Positions 30,460 to 39,019 of a stretch of DNA of 64,000 nt are shown here, one piece after another. Within the stretch, counting starts at the first letter, position 1. The number at the start of each line of letters is the position of its first letter. This DNA is from Fusicatenibacter saccharivorans (GTDB taxonomy: Bacteria > Bacillota > Clostridia > Lachnospirales > Lachnospiraceae): NCBI RefSeq assembly GCF_015557635.1, contig NZ_JADNOP010000010.1, positions 1-64,000 on the forward strand, in the 5' to 3' direction. The notes under the pieces were generated by a model. The model worked only from the letters and a program-made list of their open reading frames with translations. It was not told where the DNA came from and ran no database searches. A program made the position numbers and the translations under genes.

Positions 30460-30709
30460 TTTCCAGTAGTAAAATCCGGCGTAGTATGATAGAATATTCT
30501 TGTCCCAAATTGGGGCAATTTTAGATAGAAATCTGAAGAAATCCTCAGATATACTGGCGCATGAAGAGAAAAATTATTTCCTTGAACACGCCGAAATACC
30601 TGCCGCATAGTTTCCTGTTTCCCGAAAAAATGCCGGCAGGTCATTTCCTGTAAAAGGGAAAAACAGTAAAAAAAGGAAAACAAAAAGATGAAAGGAGGCA
30701 ATACATATT

Positions 30710-31480
30710 TTGGGAAGAACAATTGCAATTGCCAACCAGAAAGGCGGCGTAGGGAAATCTACCACCGCAATCAACCTTTCTTCCTGTTTAGGGGAAATGG
30801 GACAAAAAGTTCTGACCATTGATATGGATCCGCAGGGAAATACAACCAGCGGAATGGGAGTGGAGAAAAACGAAGTAGAAAATACAATCTATGAACTGCT
30901 TCTGGGAGAGTCGAAACTGGAGGATTGTATTATTCCGCTGAAATTCGACAATCTTTCCCTCGTTCCTTCCAATGTCAATCTGGCCGGAGCGGAAATTGAG
31001 CTGATCGGGGTGGATGATAAAGAATTCATTCTGAAAAAAGCAATCGATCAGGTCCGCGATCAGTATGACTTCATCATCATCGACTGCCCGCCGTCCTTAA
31101 ATATGCTGACGATCAACGCGATGACCACCGCGGACACCGTTCTGGTGCCGATTCAGTGTGAATATTACGCACTGGAGGGATTATCACAGCTGATGCATAC
31201 GATTGAGCTGGTGCAGGAGCGTCTGAATCCGGATCTGGAGATGGAGGGCGTTGTCTTTACCATGTATGATGCGAGAACCAATCTTTCTCTGCAGGTAGTG
31301 GAAAATGTAAAGGATATCCTGAAACAGAATATCTATAAGACCATTATTCCGAGAAATGTCCGTCTTGCAGAGGCACCGAGCTATGGCATGCCGATCAACT
31401 ATTATGATAAGCGTTCCACCGGTGCAGAGAGCTACCGTCTCCTGGCAGACGAAGTGATTCACAGGGGGGATGAAGAGTAA
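30710..31480 (+). CDS. parA: Chromosome partitioning ATPase ParA (Soj)
   Basis: A 256-residue deviant Walker ATPase that moves or regulates ParB-parS complexes and, in Bacillus, DnaA. Walker A KGGVGKST is at residues 11-18, and the MDPQGN and DCPPSL motifs follow. It starts at TTG with an AAAGGAGG site 10 bases upstream. Its stop overlaps the parB start (TAATG). Confidence 0.96.
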   Translation: MGRTIAIANQKGGVGKSTTAINLSSCLGEMGQKVLTIDMDPQGNTTSGMGVEKNEVENTIYELLLGESKLEDCIIPLKFDNLSLVPSNVNLAGAEIELIGVDDKEFILKKAIDQVRDQYDFIIIDCPPSLNMLTINAMTTADTVLVPIQCEYYALEGLSQLMHTIELVQERLNPDLEMEGVVFTMYDARTNLSLQVVENVKDILKQNIYKTIIPRNVRLAEAPSYGMPINYYDKRSTGAESYRLLADEVIHRGDEE

Positions 31481-32412
31481 TGGCGGCAAGAAGAGGAGGA
31501 TTAGGGAAAGGCCTGGATTCACTGATTTCACCAGGACTCCCATCTAAAGCAGAAGCAAAAGAGAAAAAGGCAAAACCGGAAATTAAGGTTGTCGAGAAGG
31601 TTGTTGAAAAAGTTGTTGAAAAACCGATCGAGATGAAACTGAAAATCTCTGATATCGAGCCGAACCGGGAACAGCCGAGAAAGTCTTTTGACGAGGATGG
31701 CCTCATCGAGCTCTCGGAATCCATCAAACAGTTCGGTATCCTGCAGCCGATTCTGGTACAGAAAAAGGATGACTACTACGAGATCATCGCCGGAGAGAGA
31801 AGATGGAGAGCGGCAAAACTTGCCGGTGTCAAAGAAGTTCCGGTGATTATCAAGGACTTTACCGAGCAGGAAGTCGTAGAGATTTCTTTGATTGAAAATA
31901 TTCAGAGAGAATCCCTGAATCCAATTGAGGAGGCACACGCATACAAACGCCTGATGGAAGAGTTCCATCTTCGCCAGGACGAAATCGCAGAGCGGGTTTC
32001 CAAGAGCAGAACGGCGGTTACGAACTCGATGCGTCTCTTAAAGCTGGATGACAGAGTACAGCAGATGGTTGTCGATGAAATGCTGACAACGGGTCATGTA
32101 CGGACACTGCTGGCACTGGAGGACAAGGAACTCCAGTACAATACGGCCATGAAAATCTTCGATGAAAAGCTCAGCGTCCGTGAAACGGAGCGCCTGGTCA
32201 AAGAGATCTTAAATCCAAAGGTGAAGAAAGAAAAGAAAGTCAACCTGGAAGAGGAAGCCATCTACGAGGGACTGGAAGAGAAAATCAAGAGTATCATCGG
32301 TACCAAGGTTTCCATTCACCGCGGGGCAAAGCACAAAGGAAAGATCGAGATCGAGTATTATTCCCAGGAAGAGCTCGAGAGAATCATGGATCTGTTTGAA
32401 TCAATACAGTAA
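31480..32412 (+). CDS. parB: Chromosome partitioning protein ParB (Spo0J)
   Basis: A 310-residue CTP-dependent clamp that loads at parS. The N-terminus RGGLGKGLDSL is the peptide that stimulates ParA. Residues 37-48 are three tandem VVEK units in the linker. The CTP-binding box GERRWR is at 105-110, followed by ENIQRE and the helix-turn-helix (QDEIAERVSKSRTAVTNSMR). The C-terminal dimer domain is present. Three parS sites lie just upstream. Confidence 0.97.
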   Translation: MAARRGGLGKGLDSLISPGLPSKAEAKEKKAKPEIKVVEKVVEKVVEKPIEMKLKISDIEPNREQPRKSFDEDGLIELSESIKQFGILQPILVQKKDDYYEIIAGERRWRAAKLAGVKEVPVIIKDFTEQEVVEISLIENIQRESLNPIEEAHAYKRLMEEFHLRQDEIAERVSKSRTAVTNSMRLLKLDDRVQQMVVDEMLTTGHVRTLLALEDKELQYNTAMKIFDEKLSVRETERLVKEILNPKVKKEKKVNLEEEAIYEGLEEKIKSIIGTKVSIHRGAKHKGKIEIEYYSQEELERIMDLFESIQ

Positions 32413-32423
32413 GAGGTAGAATA

Positions 32424-32939
32424 ATGAGCGATTTATTTAGTAAGGTAGGAATTGACCTTGGCGTTGTTGTACTTCTTCTGATTGTACTGATTATCGTGAT
32501 GATGATTATGACGGTCAGCATGTCGCTGCGTCTGAGCAGACTGAACCAGAAGTACAGAAGCTTTATGAAGGGAAAAGACGCCCAGTCACTCGAAAAGCTG
32601 TTTCATCAGCGGTTCAAGGAAATTGACAAACTGAACAAGCAGAATGAGCTGACGAAAAAGAATCTTGCGGATCTGAAAAAGATCCAGGGCATGACGCTGA
32701 ACAAATACGGAATCGTAAAATATGATGCGTTTGACGATGTGGGCGGAAAGATGAGTTTTGCGCTGGCAATGCTCGACAAAGAAAACACAGGTTTTATCCT
32801 GAATGCAATCCACAGCCGTGACAACTGCTTTTTATATCTGAAAGAGATCGTAAAAGGCGAGTCCTATATCATGCTGAGCACCGAGGAAATCGACGCGCTG
32901 CGCCAGGCAATTACGATGAATTCGATCGATCTGATGTAA
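32424..32939 (+). CDS. DUF4446 membrane-anchored protein
   Basis: A 171-residue protein: one membrane helix at about residues 12-32, a basic coiled-coil-like stretch (LEKLFHQRFKEIDKLNKQN) and a C-terminal globular part containing KYGIVKYDAFDDVGGKMSFALA, the hallmark of DUF4446. These proteins regularly follow parB in clostridia; the role is unknown. It starts 11 bases after parB, so it is in the par operon. Confidence 0.88.
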   Translation: MSDLFSKVGIDLGVVVLLLIVLIIVMMIMTVSMSLRLSRLNQKYRSFMKGKDAQSLEKLFHQRFKEIDKLNKQNELTKKNLADLKKIQGMTLNKYGIVKYDAFDDVGGKMSFALAMLDKENTGFILNAIHSRDNCFLYLKEIVKGESYIMLSTEEIDALRQAITMNSIDLM

Positions 32940-32973
32940 AAGCGGACCGCAGAAAAACAGCATGAAAGAACGC

Positions 32974-33002
32974 TTGAAAAAATGTATATACTGTTATATG
33001 AT
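32974..33002 (+). promoter_or_regulatory. serS promoter
   Basis: TTGAAA (32974-32979), 17 bp, TATGAT (32997-33002). It leaves a leader of about 110 bases before serS. Confidence 0.75.
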
Positions 33003-33118
33003 GGTACTGGAACGCGCCAAACCCGCATAAATGCTGGAAAAACGGCAGTGGTTCCGGGCTGGAAAGAACAAAAAGAATCCCGCCAAAATGAGGGGATAAG
33101 ATCTACTAGGAGGAAATT

Positions 33119-34408
33119 ATGTTAGACATTAAGTTTTTAAGAGAAAACCCGGAAGTTGTAAAACAGAATATCCGAAATAAATTCCAGGATCAGAAACTGG
33201 AGCTGGTTGATAAAGTCATCGAGCTGGACAAAGAAAACCGTGACATCAAACAGGAAGTAGAAGCACTTCGTGCAAAAAGAAACAAAATCTCCAAACAGAT
33301 CGGCGCACTGATGGGCCAGGGCAAGAGAGAAGAGGCTGAGGAAGTAAAGAAACAGGTAGCTGTTGACGGTTCCCGCATCGAGGCTCTTTCTGCAAGAGAA
33401 AAAGAAGTAGAAGAAGAAATCAAGAAGATCATGATGGTGATCCCGAACATCATCGATCCTTCCGTACCGATCGGAAAAGATGACAGCGAGAACGTAGAAG
33501 CAGAGCGCTTCGGCGAGCCGGTTGTACCGGATTTTGAAATCCCGTATCACACCGACATTATGGAGTCCTTCGACGGAATCGATCTGGATGCAGCAAGAGA
33601 AGTTGCAGGAAACGGATTCTATTATCTGATGGGCGACATTGCACGCCTCCACTCTGCCATCCTTTCTTATGCAAGAGATTTCATGATCGACCGCGGATTT
33701 ACCTACTGCGTACCGCCTTTCATGATCCACGGCAACGTCGTAAACGGTGTTATGAGCTTCGCTGAGATGGAGTCCATGATGTACAAAATCGAGGGCGAGG
33801 ATCTGTACCTGATCGGAACCAGCGAGCACTCCATGATCGGTAAATTCATCGACAGCATCATCCCGGAGGAGAAACTGCCTCTGACCCTGACCAGCTACTC
33901 TCCGTGCTTCCGTAAAGAAAAAGGAGCACACGGCATCGAGGAGCGTGGTGTTTATCGTATCCATCAGTTCGAAAAACAGGAGATGGTTGTTGTCTGCAAA
34001 CCGGAAGACAGCATGATGTGGTATGACAAACTGTGGAAGAACACCGTAGACCTGTTCCGTTCCATGGATATCCCGGTTCGTACTCTGGAGTGCTGCTCCG
34101 GTGACCTGGCTGACCTGAAAGTAAAATCTGTCGATGTTGAGGCATGGTCTCCGCGTCAGAAGAAATACTTCGAGGTAGGAAGCTGCTCCAACCTTGGTGA
34201 TGCACAGGCAAGACGTCTGAAAATCCGTGTCAACGGCGAGGACGGAAAGAAATACCTGGCACATACCCTGAACAACACCGTAGTTGCTCCGCCGCGTATG
34301 CTGATCGCATTCCTGGAGAACAACCTGAATGCAGACGGAACCGTAAGCATTCCGGAAGTTCTTCGTATGTACATGGGCGGAAAAGAGAAACTGGTTCCGA
34401 AACACTAA
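33119..34408 (+). CDS. serS: Serine--tRNA ligase
   Basis: A class II synthetase of 429 residues that charges tRNA-Ser. The N-terminal long coiled coil for tRNA binding covers residues 25-110 (Glu/Lys-rich). The catalytic domain has the serine-binding GTSEH motif, motif 2 beginning CFRKEKGAHG and motif 3 near the C-terminus (NNTVVAPPRMLIAFLEN). An AGGAGG site lies 6 bases upstream. Codon use is strongly biased, as expected for a highly expressed gene. Confidence 0.98.
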   Translation: MLDIKFLRENPEVVKQNIRNKFQDQKLELVDKVIELDKENRDIKQEVEALRAKRNKISKQIGALMGQGKREEAEEVKKQVAVDGSRIEALSAREKEVEEEIKKIMMVIPNIIDPSVPIGKDDSENVEAERFGEPVVPDFEIPYHTDIMESFDGIDLDAAREVAGNGFYYLMGDIARLHSAILSYARDFMIDRGFTYCVPPFMIHGNVVNGVMSFAEMESMMYKIEGEDLYLIGTSEHSMIGKFIDSIIPEEKLPLTLTSYSPCFRKEKGAHGIEERGVYRIHQFEKQEMVVVCKPEDSMMWYDKLWKNTVDLFRSMDIPVRTLECCSGDLADLKVKSVDVEAWSPRQKKYFEVGSCSNLGDAQARRLKIRVNGEDGKKYLAHTLNNTVVAPPRMLIAFLENNLNADGTVSIPEVLRMYMGGKEKLVPKH

Positions 34409-34447
34409 TCGCATAAGAAATACAAAGGAATGAGAGGAGGTGTTCTT

Positions 34448-35326
34448 ATGCACGCTTACCTGAAAACCATTGGATTTTCAAAGATCAAGACGACGAAGGA
34501 ACTCCAGGAGATTCTTCGTGATGTAGTAGAAAACTACGACCGTAAAAAGATTGTGGAAACAGAAGAACACCACCTTTTTGCTGAATTTTCGAAAGAATAT
34601 GCATATGACTGTGGTATCACGGTCTGTGGGGAAATTGATGAGAACAACCGTTTCCAGATGGAATATTATTATCCCTATTTCGAGGGCGGGCAGATCAGCT
34701 CCTACGAGGAGGTATCGGTGGAGCGCCACGTCGATAAGGAATCGTTTGCAGGCGCCTGCGACGATATGCGGCTTGGCATCACGATGATCTTTTATCTGAC
34801 GCATGCAGCGGAATATCTTGAGATGAAACAGAAAAATGCGCTGCAGCCGCTTCCGCTCCCGCTTTCTGTCTCCGGTCTTGCAGCGGAAGGAACAATTCTG
34901 CTTCCGATCCAGAAAGACCCGGAACAGGTCGAGAAGGAGCGCCGCAGCACGCAGCAGAAGAATTCACTGATCTCGGCTGCCAGAAACGGGGATGAGGATG
35001 CGATGGAAAGTCTCACCATGGATGATATTGACACATATGCCATGATTTCCCAGCGTCTGACGAAGGAAGATGTCTTTTCTATTGTAGATAGCTTTTTCAT
35101 GCCGAGCGGTCTCGAATGTGACCAGTACAGCGTGATGGGTGAAATTACGGAGATGAATACAACGAAGAACGCGGTAACGGGCGAGCAGGTGTATGAGCTC
35201 GGCCTCGTCTGCAACGATGTGCCGATAGACATCTGTATCAACGAAAAGGATTTATTTGGAGTACCGGAAGTGGGAAGACGTTTCAAAGGCCAGATCTGGC
35301 TGCAGGGAATGCTGGAACATCTGTAA
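34448..35326 (+). CDS. DUF3881 family protein
   Basis: A 292-residue soluble protein beginning MHAYLKTIGFSKI, the conserved start of the clostridial DUF3881 family. It has no signal peptide or membrane helix and no catalytic motif I recognise. The ATG at 34448 has an AGGAGG site 8 bases upstream. It follows serS after 39 bases and ends at a strong terminator, so it may be co-transcribed with serS. The function is unknown. Confidence 0.85.
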   Translation: MHAYLKTIGFSKIKTTKELQEILRDVVENYDRKKIVETEEHHLFAEFSKEYAYDCGITVCGEIDENNRFQMEYYYPYFEGGQISSYEEVSVERHVDKESFAGACDDMRLGITMIFYLTHAAEYLEMKQKNALQPLPLPLSVSGLAAEGTILLPIQKDPEQVEKERRSTQQKNSLISAARNGDEDAMESLTMDDIDTYAMISQRLTKEDVFSIVDSFFMPSGLECDQYSVMGEITEMNTTKNAVTGEQVYELGLVCNDVPIDICINEKDLFGVPEVGRRFKGQIWLQGMLEHL

Positions 35327-35335
35327 GGGAAAAAT

Positions 35336-35382
35336 AAAAAGAGCGAGGGCTGAAAAGAGAAAATTCAGTCCTCGCTCTTTTT
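35336..35382. terminator. Bidirectional terminator between DUF3881 and udk
   Basis: AAGAGCGAGGGCTGAA pairs with TTCAGTCCTCGCTCTT around a 9-nt loop, with A and T runs at both sides. The two genes converge here, and the gene strand switches from plus to minus for the rest of the window. Confidence 0.92.
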
Positions 35383-35411
35383 TGCAGATTTTTATAACGA
35401 TAAACGGATGT

Positions 35412-36041
35412 TTACTGGTTCTGCACCAGATTCAGATGCTTACGCACCCGCTCGATCAGCATTTCAAGCGCAACGGTGTTCTGTCCGCCCTCCGGGATGA
35501 TCACGTCGGCACGGCGCTTGCTCGGCTCTACGAACTGCTCGTGCATCGGTTTTACGGTCGTCAGGTACTGCGTCACAACGCTGTCCAGGGAACGGCCGCG
35601 CTCTTTTACATCGCGCAGGATCCGGCGGAGAATCCGCACGTCCGCATCGGTATCGACAAAGACTTTGATGTCCATCAGATCGCAGAGATCCTTCTCAACG
35701 AAGAGGAGAATGCCCTCGAGCACGATAACCGGGGCAGGATGGACCAGAATCGTTTTATCCGAGCGGTTATGCATGGCATAATCGTAAACCGGCATCTCGA
35801 TGGATTTTCCGGCTTTCAGCTCGAGAATGTGCTGGCATAACAGGTCGGTATCAAAGGCATCGGGATGATCGTAATTTAATTTGGCACGCTCCTCAAAAGG
35901 AATATCGTCATGGCGTTTGTAATAGTTGTCATGGCGCAGAATGCTCACTTCATCGCGTCCAAAACTTTCTACCAGCTTATCTGCCAGTGTCGTTTTTCCA
36001 CTGCCGGTTCCTCCGGCAATTCCTATCAGTATCGTATCCAT
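35412..36041 (-). CDS. udk: Uridine kinase
   Basis: A 209-residue P-loop kinase that phosphorylates uridine and cytidine. Walker A GGTGSGKTT is at residues 9-17. HDNYYK and YDHPDAFD contribute to the nucleoside site, and RRILRDVKERGR forms the lid. The ATG at 36041 has an AAAGGAG site and lies 13 bases after deoC, so the two are co-transcribed. It belongs to the nucleoside salvage block downstream of the importer genes. Confidence 0.94.
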   Translation of the reverse strand: MDTILIGIAGGTGSGKTTLADKLVESFGRDEVSILRHDNYYKRHDDIPFEERAKLNYDHPDAFDTDLLCQHILELKAGKSIEMPVYDYAMHNRSDKTILVHPAPVIVLEGILLFVEKDLCDLMDIKVFVDTDADVRILRRILRDVKERGRSLDSVVTQYLTTVKPMHEQFVEPSKRRADVIIPEGGQNTVALEMLIERVRKHLNLVQNQ

Positions 36042-36054
36042 AAGAAACTCCTTT

Positions 36055-36696
36055 TTATCCGATGATAGCCAGTGTTGCGCTTGTTCCGAGACGGCTTGCG
36101 CCGGCATCTACCATAGCCTGTGCCTCGTCTGCGTTGTGGATTCCGCCGGAAGCTTTTACGCCCATATCCGGGCCTACGGTCTTTCTCATCAGGGCAACAT
36201 CAGCCGCTTTTGCACCGCCGGTAGAAAATCCGGTGGAGGTTTTTACGAAGTCAGCGCCGGCTTCTTTTGCGAGCTCGCACGCTTTTACTTTCTCTTCATC
36301 GGTTAAAAGGCAGGTCTCGATGATGACTTTCAGAACGATGTCCTTGCCGCATACTTCTTTTAAGGTCTGGATATCGGAGCGTACGAAGTCGTATTTGCCG
36401 TCTTTGAGGGCTCCGACGTTGATGACCATATCAACCTCCTGTGCACCGTCTTCGATGGCCGCACGGGTCTCAAACGCTTTTACACGGGTATCGGACATGC
36501 CCAGAGGGAAGCCGACAACGGTGCAGACTTTGACGTCAGATCCTTTGAGCTTTTCAGCAACGAATTTGGTGTAGTACTGGTTGACGCAGACAGAAGCAAA
36601 ATCATGTGCAAGTGCCTCGTCGCAGATCTTTGCAACCTGTGCTTCGGTTGCGTCTGCTTTTAAGATAGTGTGGTCAAATAATTTGGTGTTCAGCAT
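36055..36696 (-). CDS. deoC: Deoxyribose-phosphate aldolase
   Basis: It splits 2-deoxyribose 5-phosphate to acetaldehyde and glyceraldehyde 3-phosphate; 213 residues, full length. The Schiff-base lysine is Lys152 in DFVKTSTGF. The second catalytic lysine is in GVKASGGI. It catabolises the sugar freed by purine-nucleoside phosphorylase, which is encoded about 7 kb upstream on the same strand. Confidence 0.96.
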   Translation of the reverse strand: MLNTKLFDHTILKADATEAQVAKICDEALAHDFASVCVNQYYTKFVAEKLKGSDVKVCTVVGFPLGMSDTRVKAFETRAAIEDGAQEVDMVINVGALKDGKYDFVRSDIQTLKEVCGKDIVLKVIIETCLLTDEEKVKACELAKEAGADFVKTSTGFSTGGAKAADVALMRKTVGPDMGVKASGGIHNADEAQAMVDAGASRLGTSATLAIIG

Positions 36697-36741
36697 AATT
36701 TTTTCCTTTCTTTGATGAAAAATAAATCAGAATGATAGAGA

Positions 36742-36790
36742 AAAGGCAGAGCCGAAAAAACACAGTTCGGATTTAACGGCTCTGCCTTTA
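36742..36790. terminator. Terminator between importer operon and deoC
   Basis: AAAGGCAGAGCCG pairs with CGGCTCTGCCTTT around a loop of about 22 nt. It works in the minus direction after the importer genes, just past the MITE-like element. Confidence 0.75.
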
Positions 36791-36795
36791 AAAAT

Positions 36796-36942
36796 TGTAA
36801 CTATTCAGAGCCACATCTCGATTCCGCTGCGCTGCATCTCGATGTGGCTGCTCGCCATATGAAATTCCAGAAAAAACCGCTCATTCATGCAAGCATGATT
36901 CGCAATTTTTTCTTCCATTTCACATGGCTCTGAATAGTTACA
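36796..36942. mobile_element. 147-bp MITE-like element with 18-bp terminal inverted repeats
   Basis: The ends are TGTAACTATTCAGAGCCA (36796-36813) and its exact complement (36925-36942). Inside there is no frame of useful length, only a smaller hairpin (CCACATC...GATGTGG) and a T-rich stretch. It lies directly after the last importer gene, whose stop is 3 bases away. A solo end of the same sequence is at 14019-14035. No transposase is in the window; I do not know the family name. Confidence 0.7.
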
Positions 36943-36944
36943 TA

Positions 36945-37880
36945 TTATCTTGCGCCCTTATCGTATGGAATACCTTCGGCTTTCGGAGCCTGGGAATTCT
37001 TGGATGTGAAGGCGAGAATAATCATGGATGCGATAAACGGCATCATGTTGTAAATGTTCTTGGACAGTCCCAGATGGGAGAGGACGGTGGAGTCCGCAAT
37101 GTTTGCCAGGGAACGGAATACCGCAAAGAATACGGCTGCTCCGGCAATGTGGAACGGTTTCCACTGACCGAAGATCATAACAGCGAGGGCAAGGAATCCG
37201 GCACCGGCTACGCCGACTTCGAAGTTCCAGGTGGTAACGGACGGAACGATGTAGGCAAATCCGCCGATACCGCCGAGTGCACCGGAGATGATAACACCGG
37301 TGTATCTCCACTGGTATACGTTGATACCAACAGAGTCGGCTGCCTGTGGATGCTCACCGCAGGCACGCAGGCGCAGTCCCCATTTCGTTTTGAAGAGGAA
37401 CACGTAGCTGCAGATCAGAAGGATGATGCCGATGAACAGGAAGATGTTCACGGTAAATGGTCCGATCTTGTAAATGAAAGCGGCGTTGGTGTAGTTCAGC
37501 TTTGCGGAAGCTGCACCGTTTCCGGCATCCGAGCCGTTGTTGAATGCTTTTACCAGGACGATGGCAATGGCAGTAGCCAGCATGTTCAGCGCGGTTCCGC
37601 CGATCGTCTGGTCTGCTTTCAGTGTGATGGCGGAGAAGCCAAGCAGCAGAGAGTAGATCATACCGGATACGGCGCTCGCCAGAATGGAAAGTGCCACAAG
37701 TGCAGGAGCCGGGAGGTCCGGGAACAGAACCAGGACGAAGACACCGGCAAGGCCGCCGATCGCCATGATTCCTTCCAGCGCGATGTTGATGACACCGCTT
37801 CGCTCGGAGAACATACCGCCCATCGCAACGAGCATCAGAACAACGGCGTACAGTAAGGTAAATTTAATTAAAAGGAACAT
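36945..37880 (-). CDS. Nucleoside ABC transporter permease (NupC/YufQ-like)
   Basis: A 311-residue permease of the branched-chain amino acid/nucleoside class with about nine hydrophobic segments. The conserved cytoplasmic segment GERSGVINIALEGIM appears as SERSGVINIALEG near residue 24. The start overlaps the previous permease stop (TAATG) and has a GGAGGAG site. With the other three genes it forms a BmpA-type nucleoside importer. Confidence 0.9.
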   Translation of the reverse strand: MFLLIKFTLLYAVVLMLVAMGGMFSERSGVINIALEGIMAIGGLAGVFVLVLFPDLPAPALVALSILASAVSGMIYSLLLGFSAITLKADQTIGGTALNMLATAIAIVLVKAFNNGSDAGNGAASAKLNYTNAAFIYKIGPFTVNIFLFIGIILLICSYVFLFKTKWGLRLRACGEHPQAADSVGINVYQWRYTGVIISGALGGIGGFAYIVPSVTTWNFEVGVAGAGFLALAVMIFGQWKPFHIAGAAVFFAVFRSLANIADSTVLSHLGLSKNIYNMMPFIASMIILAFTSKNSQAPKAEGIPYDKGAR

Positions 37881-39001
37881 TATTTCTTCTCCTCCTTTCC
37901 GTTGTCTGCATTGGCATTTGCTTTCTGCTCTTTTTTGCTCTTGAACAGGTTTGCAACGATGCCCTTGAACAGGGTAACGAATGCGCAAAGGTAAATGATA
38001 ACGGCAACGATCAGGTCCGCGATCTCCGGCTGATAATATTTCGTAGGCAGGTAAGCACCGCCGACCGAAATATGAGCAACGAAGAGAGCAGCGAAGATAA
38101 CGCCGATCGGGTTGCTAAGTGCAAGAAGCGCAACCGGGATACCATTAAATCCGATGGCCGGGAGTGCTGTCGATACCTGCGGGTTCCACTCGGATGCACC
38201 GGAGAGGAAGTAGAGGCCTGCACCGATTCCGGCAAGCGCACCTGCGATGGTCATGGAGAGAACAACGTTTCTCTTCTCGTTGATGCCGGCGTATTTGGCA
38301 GCATCCTTATTGAATCCGCAGGCTTTCAGCTCATAGCCGAAGGTTGTTTTGTTCAGAACGATGTAGATGATGACCGCAATGGCAATCGCAATGAAAATCG
38401 CAATCGTTGTGGAACTGGTACGGAAAATGGAGTTCATGCCGCAGTCCGGAATCAGGGATTTCGGAGAAGCGGAGCTTAATTTGTAAGTACGTGTGGTCTT
38501 CTGATCATACATGCCCGGGATGGTGTTGTACATCAGCTCATTGACAAGATAAAGACCAATCCAGTTGAACATGATGGAAGTAATAACTTCATTTACGTTG
38601 AAGTATGCTTTGAAGATACCAGGAACTGCTCCCCAGATGGCTCCGCAGACCATAGCAGCCAGAAGGCATACATACCATGGCATGTGGAGGATGATGGCAA
38701 AATACAGGGCGCCGAAGACACCGACGGTGTACTGTCCGGCAGCACCGATGTTGAACAGACCTGTTTTAAAAGCAAATGCAACCGAAAGTCCGGTCATAAT
38801 CAGGGGAGCGGACTGAGCGATTTCACTTCCGATTCCTTTCGGCTTTAAGTAAAAGCCGCCTTTGATGATTCGTGTAAATCCATCCACTGCGTTCTCCGCG
38901 TTGATGCAGTATAAAATGATAAATCCCACAAGAAGACCGATCACAATACATACAAGAGAAGCGACAATGGACAGAAGAGCGTTTTTCGTTTTTTCGTTCA
39001 T
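37880..39001 (-). CDS. Nucleoside ABC transporter permease (NupB/YufP-like)
   Basis: A 373-residue permease, partner of the preceding one. Membrane helices begin at residue 10. The family motif TGLFNIGAAGQYTVG lies near residue 80 and the cytoplasmic KACGFNKDAAKYAGI loop near 225. The C-terminus has a short Lys/Ala-rich tail. It starts 18 bases after the ATPase gene stop. Confidence 0.9.
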   Translation of the reverse strand: MNEKTKNALLSIVASLVCIVIGLLVGFIILYCINAENAVDGFTRIIKGGFYLKPKGIGSEIAQSAPLIMTGLSVAFAFKTGLFNIGAAGQYTVGVFGALYFAIILHMPWYVCLLAAMVCGAIWGAVPGIFKAYFNVNEVITSIMFNWIGLYLVNELMYNTIPGMYDQKTTRTYKLSSASPKSLIPDCGMNSIFRTSSTTIAIFIAIAIAVIIYIVLNKTTFGYELKACGFNKDAAKYAGINEKRNVVLSMTIAGALAGIGAGLYFLSGASEWNPQVSTALPAIGFNGIPVALLALSNPIGVIFAALFVAHISVGGAYLPTKYYQPEIADLIVAVIIYLCAFVTLFKGIVANLFKSKKEQKANANADNGKEEKK

Positions 39002-39019
39002 GCTTTTCTTACCTCTCTT

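Noticed and set aside
31588-31623. Three tandem VVEK repeats in ParB as a sign of an unusual protein
   Set aside because: They lie in the flexible linker between the ParA-stimulating peptide and the CTPase domain, where low complexity is common.
33009-33118. A T-box riboswitch in the serS leader
   Set aside because: The leader is only about 110 bases. The fragment AGTGGTTCCGGG is only loosely like the T-box antiterminator core, and no specifier stem or terminator is seen.
33137-34453. A 438-codon minus-strand frame opposite serS
   Set aside because: It covers serS exactly antisense, and serS is certain. The length reflects the strong codon bias of a highly expressed gene.
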